A stretch of 64,000 bases of DNA from positions 620,001 to 684,000 of the forward strand of contig NZ_JAHXRL010000001.1 of NCBI RefSeq assembly GCF_019392245.1, read 5' to 3'. The translations under genes and the position numbers were made by a program. The notes beneath the pieces were generated by a model, which made no database searches, was not told the DNA's origin, and worked only from the letters and a program-made list of their open reading frames with translations. Source of the DNA: Sulfitobacter sp. CW3 (GTDB lineage Bacteria; Pseudomonadota; Alphaproteobacteria; Rhodobacterales; Rhodobacteraceae). Below, one piece after another: positions 8,242 through 15,681 of this stretch (position 1 is its first letter; each line of letters opens with the position of its first letter).

Positions 8242-8931
8242 TTATCCCCCCTCGATGATGCGCGACTGTAGCCAGATCAGCGAGGGATAGGAGGCGATCC
8301 AGAACCATAAAAAGCGGTTCAGACCAAACAGCCACGCATTTGCCAAATGGAACGTAGCCGCCAGTACCAGCGCCGCGCTCAGGACTGTCGCGTTAAGGAA
8401 GCTTAACGGGAATAGCACCTCAAAGAGCATGACCGCCCAAGATGCCCCCCACAGCAGCCGTGGCCAGTTGGCCAAACCGCGCAGTTTTTCTGCAACGGGA
8501 TATGCCGAAAAGCTGAACACATCCGCCAGCGCACGCCCGCTGCGCCATTCGGGGTTCACGATCTTGACTTGGCCAGAGATGAAATATGACAGGATGACCT
8601 GTATGCCCAGATATCCGAATGTGGCTTGTGAAAGTAATCCCGCTGGCAACCAACGTGACAGGCACAGGCAGTACAGGATCAACAGCCCCATGCGATCGCT
8701 GCCGCCATTATAGGGCCCTTGAAAGCGGTGCAGAACAAATAAGCTATGGACGCTGAGCGCGAGCAGAACCCACTGGCTGTGCAGCCCTGTCAACAGCGCA
8801 ACGGCGAGGGTGGCGCGGGGAATAAACAGCAGCCGCGCCGTGTGCGAGCCCGATATATGTTCGGCTGATTGCTGTAAAAAGGCGATGGCCAGCAGGATTT
8901 CAGTGGCCCCCAACGCAAAATCCAACGTCAT
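8242..8931 (-). CDS. HTTM-type integral membrane protein (SdpB-like)
   Basis: A 229-aa multi-helix membrane protein resembling the HTTM family, named for horizontally transferred transmembrane helices and related to the membrane part of vitamin-K-dependent gamma-carboxylase. Visible hallmarks are YNGGSDRMGLLILYCL around residues 93-108 and the QVILSYFISGQVKIVNPEWRSG-type region (Lys followed by a Trp in the loop). The start overlaps the stop of the preceding small gene (ATGA), so the two act as a unit. SdpB of Bacillus, needed to mature the SdpC toxin, belongs to this family. A carboxylase activity is not established. Confidence 0.7.
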   Translation of the reverse strand: MTLDFALGATEILLAIAFLQQSAEHISGSHTARLLFIPRATLAVALLTGLHSQWVLLALSVHSLFVLHRFQGPYNGGSDRMGLLILYCLCLSRWLPAGLLSQATFGYLGIQVILSYFISGQVKIVNPEWRSGRALADVFSFSAYPVAEKLRGLANWPRLLWGASWAVMLFEVLFPLSFLNATVLSAALVLAATFHLANAWLFGLNRFLWFWIASYPSLIWLQSRIIEGG

Positions 8932-9368
8932 CGGGGTGCTGCACCGGCGACAGGGAATGGGGTGGACAGGAACAGGATGTCTTGGGAAATGCCGGTTTCA
9001 TCGCGGGACATGAAAACCAGACGGAATTGCGCCGCGCTTACGTGGCTATCCGCGGGGCGCTGTTCGAGGTCATCTAGAATGCGGCGCGATATTTCGTTGA
9101 TACTGTGGGGCGTTGGATTTTCGGCAATGCGTTCTGCGCAGCTTACCACAAATAACGCATCATTTCTGCGGGCATTCCAAAACAACCGGGCAAACATCTG
9201 CACCGCAGGTATCGCCACGGGGCGCGGTCTGAATTCCTGCCAATCGCCCAAGGCCACACCGCCCTGTGACAGCACGGTCCATTGTACCCGCGGCGATGGT
9301 TCAATCGTTTGGAAAAACCGCCAGGACGGCAGCAACACAGGTAGAACAAGCGACAGGGTTTTCAGCAT
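8928..9368 (-). CDS. Small exported/anchored partner of the HTTM protein (SdpA-like)
   Basis: A 146-aa protein with an N-terminal hydrophobic segment (LKTLSLVLPVLLPSW). The motif PSWRFFQTIEPSPRVQW is of the P-x-W-x-F-F-x-x-x-P type seen in SdpA and other small proteins encoded beside HTTM membrane proteins. It is translationally coupled to the HTTM gene by a 4-base overlap. I infer that it works with that protein at the outer face of the inner membrane. No SdpC-like precursor is visible next to it. Assignment to the SdpA family is by context and motif only. Confidence 0.55.
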   Translation of the reverse strand: MLKTLSLVLPVLLPSWRFFQTIEPSPRVQWTVLSQGGVALGDWQEFRPRPVAIPAVQMFARLFWNARRNDALFVVSCAERIAENPTPHSINEISRRILDDLEQRPADSHVSAAQFRLVFMSRDETGISQDILFLSTPFPVAGAAPR

Positions 9369-9436
9369 GACCAGAGTTAACGATCAGGCCATTAACATCA
9401 CGTGAATTCGAGAACCCGGTGTTGCGCAGACGCGCG

Positions 9437-9467
9437 GCAGGCACCCTTTGGCGAAAAGGGTGCCTGC
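9437..9467 (-). terminator. Strong hairpin after the RTX/Hint gene
   Basis: A perfect 13-bp stem, 9437-9449 paired with 9455-9467, around a 5-base loop, starts about 12 bases past the stop of the minus-strand RTX/Hint gene. There is no T run behind it, so it is either a weak intrinsic terminator or an mRNA-stabilising 3' structure. It separates that gene from the HTTM pair. Confidence 0.6.
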
Positions 9468-9478
9468 GTTGCGCCGGT

Positions 9479-11251
9479 TTAGTGGACGGTTTCCGCGGTC
9501 AAAAGCCGCGCTTCATGGGCGCGCAGCAGGCGGCGGGCGGCGACATAACCCGACAGCCCTTCAGGTTTCTGCAACTCGGGGAACAGCGCCAGTATTTCAT
9601 CGCGTTGCTCTGACAGAATGCCCGCCATCGAATGTTCACCCGGTTGAAAGCTTTCTGCCCATGCGCCATCTGCAAGCACCACCTCGTGATGGTCGAACAT
9701 GACGTGGATATAGCTGACCCGCGCGGGGCGGGTTTGTTCGACCCCGTCCAGCCCGACAAGATGCTTGGCCGCGACCAGAACTTCGCGTTCGCTAAACATG
9801 ACCTCGGCCTGATTGGACGTCACCAACATCCGGTGGTTCGGGCTGACCGCCATATCCCATTGCGGGAGATTGTTGCCCAAGGCCCCTGCCCGGATCACAA
9901 TCGGATTAAAGTCGGGCGTCGCGGCAAGGTCTGAGCGGCTAAGGTTCCGGCGGCCGATCCAGCGGACGGGCTGCAAGCCGTTGTCGCGGGTGATCACCTG
10001 ATCGTCTACTTTCAGCTGCTGCACAGGAATTTCACCGCGACGGGTGGCGATGCGCGTGCCGGGCGTAAAGCAGATTACGATCTCTTCGATCTCGGAATAG
10101 GTTGTTGTGCCAGTGACGTTCCCATGGGTATCCCGGAATACGATCTTGCCGGATTCAGGACCGTCTTTCGTCAATGTATAAAGCGACTTATCGAGGCCGG
10201 TCAGATCGAGAACATCAATATCCTGCCCATCGGCGTCTTCGCCGCCGACAATCGTGTGGTTGCCACCCGAGGTAAAGTTGATCAGGTCGGACCCCTGCCC
10301 GCCCTCGGCCAGATCGTTGCCACCGCCGACGGTCAGCGTGTCGTTACCTTCGCCGCCAAACATCTGATCGCTGCCGTCACCGCCGTCCAGACTGTCATCG
10401 CCGCCTTGGCCCAGCAGCGTGTCATCGCCCAACCCGCCCAAAAGCGTGTCATTGCCAGCCTCGATCGGCACTGTGACCGGTTCGTCGATCAGATCGCCGG
10501 ACAGGGTAAAGCCTGACTGTGTTGTACGTGTTTCTAGGGTGAATTCAATGAACTCGCGGTCCTCGAACTGGCCAGAGAACCACGAATCCTGATCGTTCGG
10601 GTCGTTCTGTTGTGTGCCCGCGGCTGTCACGTTGCCGTTTTTGGTGGTCACGATCAGCGCAGAATCGTCGCTGGTCGCAAAGGCGGTAAAACTATCGGCA
10701 TCCAGCGTCACGGATTCCTGATCGCCAACCCTGTTTCTGTCCAGGTCATTGAACGTCGCGGTCGAGTTCAAAGAGACAGGCGCACCTGTGACCGGATTAA
10801 AGAATTCCAACCGGAAGGTCACCTTTGCCCCGCCGTATTTGGTATTGGACCCTTGCCCCGAGTTCAAAAGGATTTCAGACCCTTCGCCCCCTGCCAGGCT
10901 GACCGGCATATTTGAATTGGTTGTGCTGACCAGAACCAACCGCCCGTAAACCGGCGTTCCGTCAGTCAATGTGGCGACGTCGCGGTACACGACCGCATCG
11001 CCCGGCATCGCATTGCCGACGGAGTTTGAAACGCGGTTGTCAAACGACAGCGTAACGGGCGTTGCGTCATTGCCGGGTGCGGTGCCTATGCCCGCATCGC
11101 CGAATATAACGTCATTGCCTGCACCGCCGTCGATCCAGTCATCTGCGCCTTCGCCGGATATGCGGTCATTCCCGGCACCAGTTGTGATCTGGTCGTCTTC
11201 AGCCGTGCCCTGAATAGTATCAGAGCCCGTAGTCCCATTGATCGTCGCCAT
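9479..11251 (-). CDS. RTX calcium-binding protein with C-terminal Hint domain
   Basis: A 590-aa protein. RTX nonapeptide motifs of the GGxGxDxxx type occur near the N-terminus (GAGNDRISGEGADDWIDGG) and in a denser block at about 265-320 (LLGGLGDDTLLGQGGDDSL, MFGGEGNDTL). A Hint_2-type domain begins at Cys394 (CFTPGTRIATRRGEIPVQQL) and runs to about residue 540. RTX repeats bind calcium outside the cell and usually mark type I secretion; no signal peptide is seen. No exporter genes are adjacent. The first ATG at 11251 is preferred to a TTG three bases upstream. Rhodobacteraceae commonly encode several such Hint proteins; their function is unsettled. Confidence 0.88.
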   Translation of the reverse strand: MATINGTTGSDTIQGTAEDDQITTGAGNDRISGEGADDWIDGGAGNDVIFGDAGIGTAPGNDATPVTLSFDNRVSNSVGNAMPGDAVVYRDVATLTDGTPVYGRLVLVSTTNSNMPVSLAGGEGSEILLNSGQGSNTKYGGAKVTFRLEFFNPVTGAPVSLNSTATFNDLDRNRVGDQESVTLDADSFTAFATSDDSALIVTTKNGNVTAAGTQQNDPNDQDSWFSGQFEDREFIEFTLETRTTQSGFTLSGDLIDEPVTVPIEAGNDTLLGGLGDDTLLGQGGDDSLDGGDGSDQMFGGEGNDTLTVGGGNDLAEGGQGSDLINFTSGGNHTIVGGEDADGQDIDVLDLTGLDKSLYTLTKDGPESGKIVFRDTHGNVTGTTTYSEIEEIVICFTPGTRIATRRGEIPVQQLKVDDQVITRDNGLQPVRWIGRRNLSRSDLAATPDFNPIVIRAGALGNNLPQWDMAVSPNHRMLVTSNQAEVMFSEREVLVAAKHLVGLDGVEQTRPARVSYIHVMFDHHEVVLADGAWAESFQPGEHSMAGILSEQRDEILALFPELQKPEGLSGYVAARRLLRAHEARLLTAETVH

Positions 11252-11476
11252 CAAAGCAGCCTTTTAAGTATCTCTGCGGGTGAACGGTTCAGCAGCGAAC
11301 CGGTTTTCAAACGCAGCAAAATTCTTCGTTTATTTATATGCAAAGCATTCCTTACAACAGCCAGTACTCGAAAATGTGATCGGTTTTTTACTGTCTTTTC
11401 AGGTAACTATTGAGAAAACTTTAACAATTAATCATGAGTTGTGGGCGTGATTACGCTGAGCCACAACCAGTGCGGG

Positions 11477-12124
11477 TTATAGTGGGTAAAAGTAGGCGCG
11501 CCAGATTCCGATGAACATCAAAATACTGCCGATATTGACCCAGAGGTGCCAAATCGCATACCGCATCGGCATGGTCTTGCGGGCATAAAAAGTCGTCCCC
11601 ACGACATAGGCACCCGCGCCCGCAATGACGCACCACAGCGTTTCTATTGGTACCGTTTTCAGATCGGGCAGCGCGCATAAACCGATTGCCCCCAGCCCGA
11701 GGTACGATGCAGTCGACCAGCGCGATTTCACCTGTTCATTGGTGATTTTGTTCCAAATCGCCACGACAGTCAGACCCCAACACAGGCACAACAGAAAGAT
11801 CGTCCATGGTGTCCCCGCCTGGACAAAGAACGGCGTGAAGGTACCCGCGATGCTGGGATAAATAGCGGCATGATCGATGCGGCGCAGCTTTACGCGCTGT
11901 GCATGCAAGGGCAGGAAATGATAGGACCATGACGCCAGATTAGATGCCAATGCGCAAAGCGCGTAGACCCAAACGGCAATGATCTGCGCTGTGCCCAACT
12001 GCGCTGTGGCCTTGGTGATCAACGCGCTGCCTGCACCGAGAACCAGCATCAATCCGAAAGCGTGAACCGCCATATCCGCACGGCGATGGCGCGGGTTTGA
12101 GCTCGGGAAAGTTGTATTTGTCAT
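11477..12124 (-). CDS. Hemolysin III / PAQR-family membrane protein
   Basis: A 215-aa seven-helix membrane protein of the hemolysin III (YqfA/PAQR-like) family. Conserved polar residues are present: SWSYHF in an early helix, IDHAAIYPSIAGTFTPF in the middle, and a late His in the WHLWVNIGS segment. These His and Asp residues make the putative metal site of PAQR proteins. I start at the ATG at 12124 (MTNTTF) rather than a TTG five codons upstream. The name is historical; hydrolase activity on lipid-like substrates has been proposed for the superfamily. It stands alone, with an AT-rich gap of about 225 bases downstream. Confidence 0.85.
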   Translation of the reverse strand: MTNTTFPSSNPRHRRADMAVHAFGLMLVLGAGSALITKATAQLGTAQIIAVWVYALCALASNLASWSYHFLPLHAQRVKLRRIDHAAIYPSIAGTFTPFFVQAGTPWTIFLLCLCWGLTVVAIWNKITNEQVKSRWSTASYLGLGAIGLCALPDLKTVPIETLWCVIAGAGAYVVGTTFYARKTMPMRYAIWHLWVNIGSILMFIGIWRAYFYPL

Positions 12125-12207
12125 AGGTGTCTCTGGCAAAGCTTGCGACGTCGGTAGCCGCCGCCCTGCCCAAAGTCCACCACGCCGGTACGTCAGCCCC
12201 GTTAATT

Positions 12208-13182
12208 TTACGCGGCTGGCGCGGGTTTGCCTGCTAAAATGGCTTCGATCAGGATTTGAACGCGCAGCGCTTCGGGCAAGGTGGCCAGACGGTTCGGTTT
12301 GCCGTCGATCAGCAGGACCAGATCGTCCAGCTGGGCGCGCAGGCTGGTCGCACGCGGGTCTGCGTAATCCTCAACAATCGGGGTGAAAGGGCCCCCCGTC
12401 GACACATCATCAAGGTAGAATTCCGAGATGCGCCTGCTGGCCTTGGTCCCCTTGATGGTCAATTCCTGACGGTCGGGTTGCGCACCGCCGACACTGCCCA
12501 TGATAGTGACCGGTGCGCCCGATGCCGATACCAGCCGCGCGGCAACATGGGTTTCACACAACGCACCACCTGCGGGATAATCGGGTTGCGCCCAAACCAG
12601 TTCCAACGGCCCTAAGATGCGTTCGGAAAAGAACAGAAAATGCGAGATAACCTCGCGGGTCATGCCGCCTTCAGCACGAAAACGCAGCCAATCGGCGGCC
12701 TGCTGCCACGCGCGCGGCCATGCGGCATAGGTCACGATAATATCCGCGCCTGCCAATTCGCCAAGTTCGCCTGCCTTGGCGGCGGCATGAACATCCGTCA
12801 GGGCGGCACCAGCAGCTTGGGTAAAGTTAACCGCAGCAGGCACACCGAACGCACCGATTTTTGCCACAAGATCGCGGCTTTCTTCGATGTCGATGCCCAG
12901 CGGTTTTTCGAGGAACACAGCCTTGCCAGCCTCGGCAGCGGCCAAGGCATAGGCCTTGCGCGGTACGGGCGGACAGGCAAGATAGATCAGATCGGCGGCG
13001 GCAATCGCGTCTTCTGCGGTAGCGGCCAGCGTGACATCAGGCGCGGCAGCCTTGGCTGTGCTGCATGCCGCATCGCTGGGGTCCCAGATCGCCACGACCG
13101 AATATGCGGGATGCTGCTGCATATGATCCAGCATGCGCTGCCCCATGATGCCCAGACCGATGATTGCTGTTTTGATTGTCAT
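12208..13182 (-). CDS. Gfo/Idh/MocA-family NAD(P)-dependent oxidoreductase
   Basis: A 324-aa oxidoreductase. The N-terminal Rossmann fold shows GLGIMGQRM (about residues 8-16) and the family's EKPLGIDIEES motif (about 94-104), whose Lys is catalytic. The C-terminal half is the alpha/beta domain that shapes the sugar-like substrate site. The frame is open 84 codons further upstream, but the fold begins at MTIKTAIIGLG, so the ATG at 13182 is used. The substrate is not predictable and no sugar-catabolism genes are nearby. Confidence 0.88.
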   Translation of the reverse strand: MTIKTAIIGLGIMGQRMLDHMQQHPAYSVVAIWDPSDAACSTAKAAAPDVTLAATAEDAIAAADLIYLACPPVPRKAYALAAAEAGKAVFLEKPLGIDIEESRDLVAKIGAFGVPAAVNFTQAAGAALTDVHAAAKAGELGELAGADIIVTYAAWPRAWQQAADWLRFRAEGGMTREVISHFLFFSERILGPLELVWAQPDYPAGGALCETHVAARLVSASGAPVTIMGSVGGAQPDRQELTIKGTKASRRISEFYLDDVSTGGPFTPIVEDYADPRATSLRAQLDDLVLLIDGKPNRLATLPEALRVQILIEAILAGKPAPAA

Positions 13183-13322
13183 GACGTTCCCCGAATTCCA
13201 GATGCCCGTTTCCCGTGCCCCCCTGACCAATTCGTCCAAGGCGGCCAAAGGCTTGCGTTGTCTTGACCTAGCACAGGAACATCCCAAACAGCGAGCCGAA
13301 AACCCACCCCCTAAAATATGAA

Positions 13323-13353
13323 ACCCCCGCATAGCGCGGGGCCATGCGGGGGT
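13323..13353 (-). terminator. Terminator after the DUF1127 gene
   Basis: Perfect 10-bp inverted repeat ACCCCCGCAT (13323-13332) and ATGCGGGGGT (13344-13353) around an 11-base loop. On the minus strand it is followed by a T-rich tail. It is about 28 bases beyond the stop of the DUF1127 mini-gene. Confidence 0.8.
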
Positions 13354-13381
13354 GAAATCTCTGGGGTGTTCTGGACGCGGT

Positions 13382-13594
13382 TTAGCGCAGAACGACTGCC
13401 TGTGCGGCAATGTGGCGAATTTCGCCGCGCGCAATGCCGATATCGGCCAGATCGCGGTCGCTCATTGCGGCAAGTTCGCTAAAGGTTTGACGTTCGGCGC
13501 GCTTTTGGGCGCGGTTCGCGCGATAGCCTTCAATCAGGCTGTGCATTTTTGCAGCTACGTCAAAGCTTGGCGTGGTTGTTGTTGTATAGCTCAT
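13382..13594 (-). CDS. DUF1127 small protein
   Basis: A 70-residue protein. The C-terminal half (FSELAAMSDRDLADIGIARGEIRHIA) is the DUF1127 signature, and the middle is Arg/Lys-rich. I take the ATG at 13594, which has a purine-rich AAGAGA-like site upstream; the frame continues 14 codons further without support. In other alphaproteobacteria short DUF1127 proteins have been tied to RNA turnover and to stress or nutrient adaptation; a similar role here is inferred. Flanked by its own terminator and followed upstream by another mini-gene. Confidence 0.88.
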   Translation of the reverse strand: MSYTTTTTPSFDVAAKMHSLIEGYRANRAQKRAERQTFSELAAMSDRDLADIGIARGEIRHIAAQAVVLR

Positions 13595-13695
13595 TTTTTT
13601 TCTCTTTTCATCTTCGGTTTGCGGTGGCCTATCCACCGCAACGGGTTGGTGCTGCTTTTTGATCCCTAAGGGAGGGTCGGGATCAGTCGCAGGAA

Positions 13696-13863
13696 TTACG
13701 CAGGAACGGCCCCACGTGGTGTTTTCGCAAACAGGCCGCGCAGTTTTACGGATGCTTTGGTAGCGAGCGATGCGAGGAACGCGCTGCGTTCTGCATTGGC
13801 CCGTGCAAGGATCCGGTCAACTTCTGACGGTGTAGCGGTACGGTATGTAACGTTGGTAGTCAT
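13696..13863 (-). CDS. Small basic protein, Rhodobacterales type
   Basis: A 55-residue protein opening MTTNVTYRTATPSEVDRIL and ending in a basic LRGLFAKTPRG segment. The first half looks like a helix with acidic and basic residues. It resembles the short Rhodobacterales proteins with a TATP-x-E/Q-V-x-x-I-L opening and a helix rich in Ala and Arg, for which I know no function. Start chosen at the ATG at 13863, since the upstream frame is not conserved-looking. It sits about 100 bases upstream of the DUF1127 gene on the same strand and may share its promoter. Confidence 0.6.
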   Translation of the reverse strand: MTTNVTYRTATPSEVDRILARANAERSAFLASLATKASVKLRGLFAKTPRGAVPA

Positions 13864-14104
13864 TTTCAGCTTTCCATTTCTGGGCTTCATTGCCCGTGGG
13901 ATGCATATGTGCCTGACCATGCAAAGGTGCAAACCATAGTCGATATGCAGTTTTTGCATGGCTTGTCGGGCGGCGGGATGTTGCCGATTTCGGGCTGGTT
14001 TTCAGGCACAGAATGGCCACATACCCGCCTTGGGATGGACAGAGTGGCACGTGATCTTTATCCGGCCCGCGAGATAGACTTTCGCACCCCTACGGAGCAA
14101 TCAA

Positions 14105-14209
14105 ATGGCCCAAAGCATACCCACCCCCGTCAAGGCCGCGCCTGCGCCATCAAAACCAGCACAGCCCCAGACAAATGTGCCGGTTTTCACGGATTACGCC
14201 AGCATCTGA
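14105..14209 (+). CDS. Possible 34-residue Pro/Ala-rich peptide
   Basis: An open frame of 34 codons begins with ATG at 14105 after an ACGGAG-type ribosome-binding site with a 7-base spacer. It encodes a Pro/Ala/Gln-rich peptide (MAQSIPTPVKAAPAPSKPAQ at the start) and ends at TGA 14207-14209. Third-position GC use looks coding. No family recognised. It precedes the TfoX-like gene by 39 bases on the same strand and could be a leader or co-expressed small protein. Confidence 0.35.
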   Translation: MAQSIPTPVKAAPAPSKPAQPQTNVPVFTDYASI

Positions 14210-14248
14210 CGCGTGACACCGGACGTCGGACGCGGTAAACTTTGCGCC

Positions 14249-14581
14249 ATGTCCGAACCTGTTTCCTCTATCCGTAATCTTGGCCCCGCTTTTGAACAAA
14301 GCCTGGCCAAGGTTGGCGTCCACACCGCCGATGAACTGCGCGACCTTGGCGCAGACGCCGCGTATGAAATGCTGCTCCGCGCCGGACACCGCCCGCATTT
14401 CATAGGGTACTATGTGTTGGTGATGGGACTACAGGGCCGCCCATGGAATGATTGCAAAGGTGCCGAAAAGAAAGCCTTGCGCGTCAAGTTCGACGCGATG
14501 AAGGCACGGGCCATTGACCCGGCCCAGTCGGAATTTGAACGTATGATGGACCAGATTGGCGTCAGAACGCTCAGTTCATAG
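14249..14581 (+). CDS. TfoX/Sxy C-terminal-domain protein
   Basis: A 110-aa protein. Residues 5-85 match the TfoX C-terminal fold, a helix-hairpin-helix-like unit: IRNLGPAFEQSLAKVGVHTADELRDLGADAAYEMLL. The N-terminal domain of full TfoX/Sxy, which has a separate fold, is absent. In gammaproteobacteria TfoX/Sxy promotes competence gene expression, but isolated C-terminal-type proteins are widespread in alphaproteobacteria and no competence role is shown. Start at the ATG at 14249; the reading frame extends 12 codons upstream from a non-ATG codon. Confidence 0.78.
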   Translation: MSEPVSSIRNLGPAFEQSLAKVGVHTADELRDLGADAAYEMLLRAGHRPHFIGYYVLVMGLQGRPWNDCKGAEKKALRVKFDAMKARAIDPAQSEFERMMDQIGVRTLSS

Positions 14582-14677
14582 CATACAGGTCGCACACCCT
14601 CCCTCGACCCTTGACCTTATAGGAACCGGACCGTCCCATGCGCGTTGTTTAGTGAACAACATGCATATGAGGGCCCC

Positions 14678-15088
14678 ATGGCGCTAAACCCCACCACCGA
14701 AAATGATCTGGACCGCCTGCACCGGCTGGCCCGCAGAATGGATTATGCGTTTCGCATTCCGCTGCTTGGCGTCCGCTTGGGTTGGGATTCAATCTTGGGT
14801 CTGGTGCCGGGGGTCGGCGATGCGCTGGCTCTGGCCCCTGCCGGCTACATTATAAAAGAGGCGCATCGCATGGGCGCAAGCAGCACCGTGCTGGGCCGGA
14901 TGGGGGCGAATGTTGGCATAGATTTGGTGATCGGTGCGATTCCACTGATCGGTGACCTGTTCGACATCGGTTGGAAGGCCAACACCCGCAATGTCGCTTT
15001 GCTTAGCGATCACTTGGCTGATCGCAGCGTCGCGCTGGATGTGGCCACGGGGCGTTTGTCCTCAGATCAGCCCCGCTTGCGCGGGTGA
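14678..15088 (+). CDS. DUF4112-domain membrane protein
   Basis: A 136-aa protein. A conserved Leu/Arg-rich N-terminus (RLHRLARRMDYAFRIPLLG) leads into two similar hydrophobic units, GLVPGVGDALALAPAGYII and GAIPLIGDLFDIGWKAN, the pattern that defines DUF4112. The repeated P-x-x-GD motif suggests membrane association through re-entrant or short helices. Function unknown. ATG at 14678 follows a GAGGG-type site. Convergent with ndk across a bidirectional-looking hairpin. Confidence 0.82.
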   Translation: MALNPTTENDLDRLHRLARRMDYAFRIPLLGVRLGWDSILGLVPGVGDALALAPAGYIIKEAHRMGASSTVLGRMGANVGIDLVIGAIPLIGDLFDIGWKANTRNVALLSDHLADRSVALDVATGRLSSDQPRLRG

Positions 15089-15100
15089 ACGGCTGATACG

Positions 15101-15128
15101 AAAAAGGGCCGCAGTTTCCTGCGACCCT
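15101..15128 (-). terminator. Terminator after ndk
   Basis: Stem 15105-15114 with 15119-15128 (10 bp, one mismatch, 4-base loop); on the minus strand it is followed by a T run (A run at 15101-15105). It lies just past the ndk stop and could also slow transcription of the convergent DUF4112 gene. Confidence 0.8.
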
Positions 15129-15154
15129 TAAACATTTCTTAAATGCAGGTGGGC

Positions 15155-15577
15155 TTAGCCAACCAGTTCAAGACCCGAGAAGAAGTAAGCGATTTCTTCT
15201 GCCGCTGCTTCAGGTGCATCCGACCCGTGAACCGAGTTTTCGCCAACTGATTCAGCAAATTCAGCGCGGATTGTGCCGGCTGCTGCGTCGCTTGGGTTGG
15301 TTGCGCCCATAACTTCGCGGTTTTTCGCGATGGCGTTTTCGCCTTCCAGAACCTGAGCAACGATTGGCGCGGACGCCATGAATTCGCACAGTTCGTCATA
15401 GAAAGGACGCTCGGCGTGTACTTTGTAGAACTCACCGGCTTGTGCTTTGGACAGGTGAATACGCTTGCTTGCGACAACGCGCAGGCCTGCGTCTTCGAAT
15501 TTCTTAACGATTGCGCCGGTCAGGTTGCGGCGTGTTGCGTCTGGTTTGATGATCGAGAATGTGCGCTCAAGGGCCAT
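15155..15577 (-). CDS. ndk: Nucleoside-diphosphate kinase
   Basis: A 140-aa cytoplasmic enzyme that transfers the gamma-phosphate from ATP to other nucleoside diphosphates through a phospho-histidine. The opening [21 protein letters not shown] carries the conserved Lys of the KPD motif. The active-site segment [12 protein letters not shown] holds the catalytic His in the N-x-x-H-G-S-D signature. Length is typical. Monocistronic, with its own terminator. Confidence 0.98.
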   Translation of the reverse strand: MALERTFSIIKPDATRRNLTGAIVKKFEDAGLRVVASKRIHLSKAQAGEFYKVHAERPFYDELCEFMASAPIVAQVLEGENAIAKNREVMGATNPSDAAAGTIRAEFAESVGENSVHGSDAPEAAAEEIAYFFSGLELVG

Positions 15578-15681
15578 GATAGCTCTCCTTTGTGGGGTTA
15601 ATTTGGGCGCTCCCTAACATGGGGATTGCCGCGTGAAAAGGCGCGATTGACGCGGGGCCAGACATGGTTCACACCGCGCCC

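Noticed and set aside
13183..13434. 84-codon N-terminal extension of the Gfo/Idh/MocA enzyme
   Set aside because: The Rossmann fold begins at MTIKTAIIGLG; the extension crosses the DUF1127 terminator and start of that gene.
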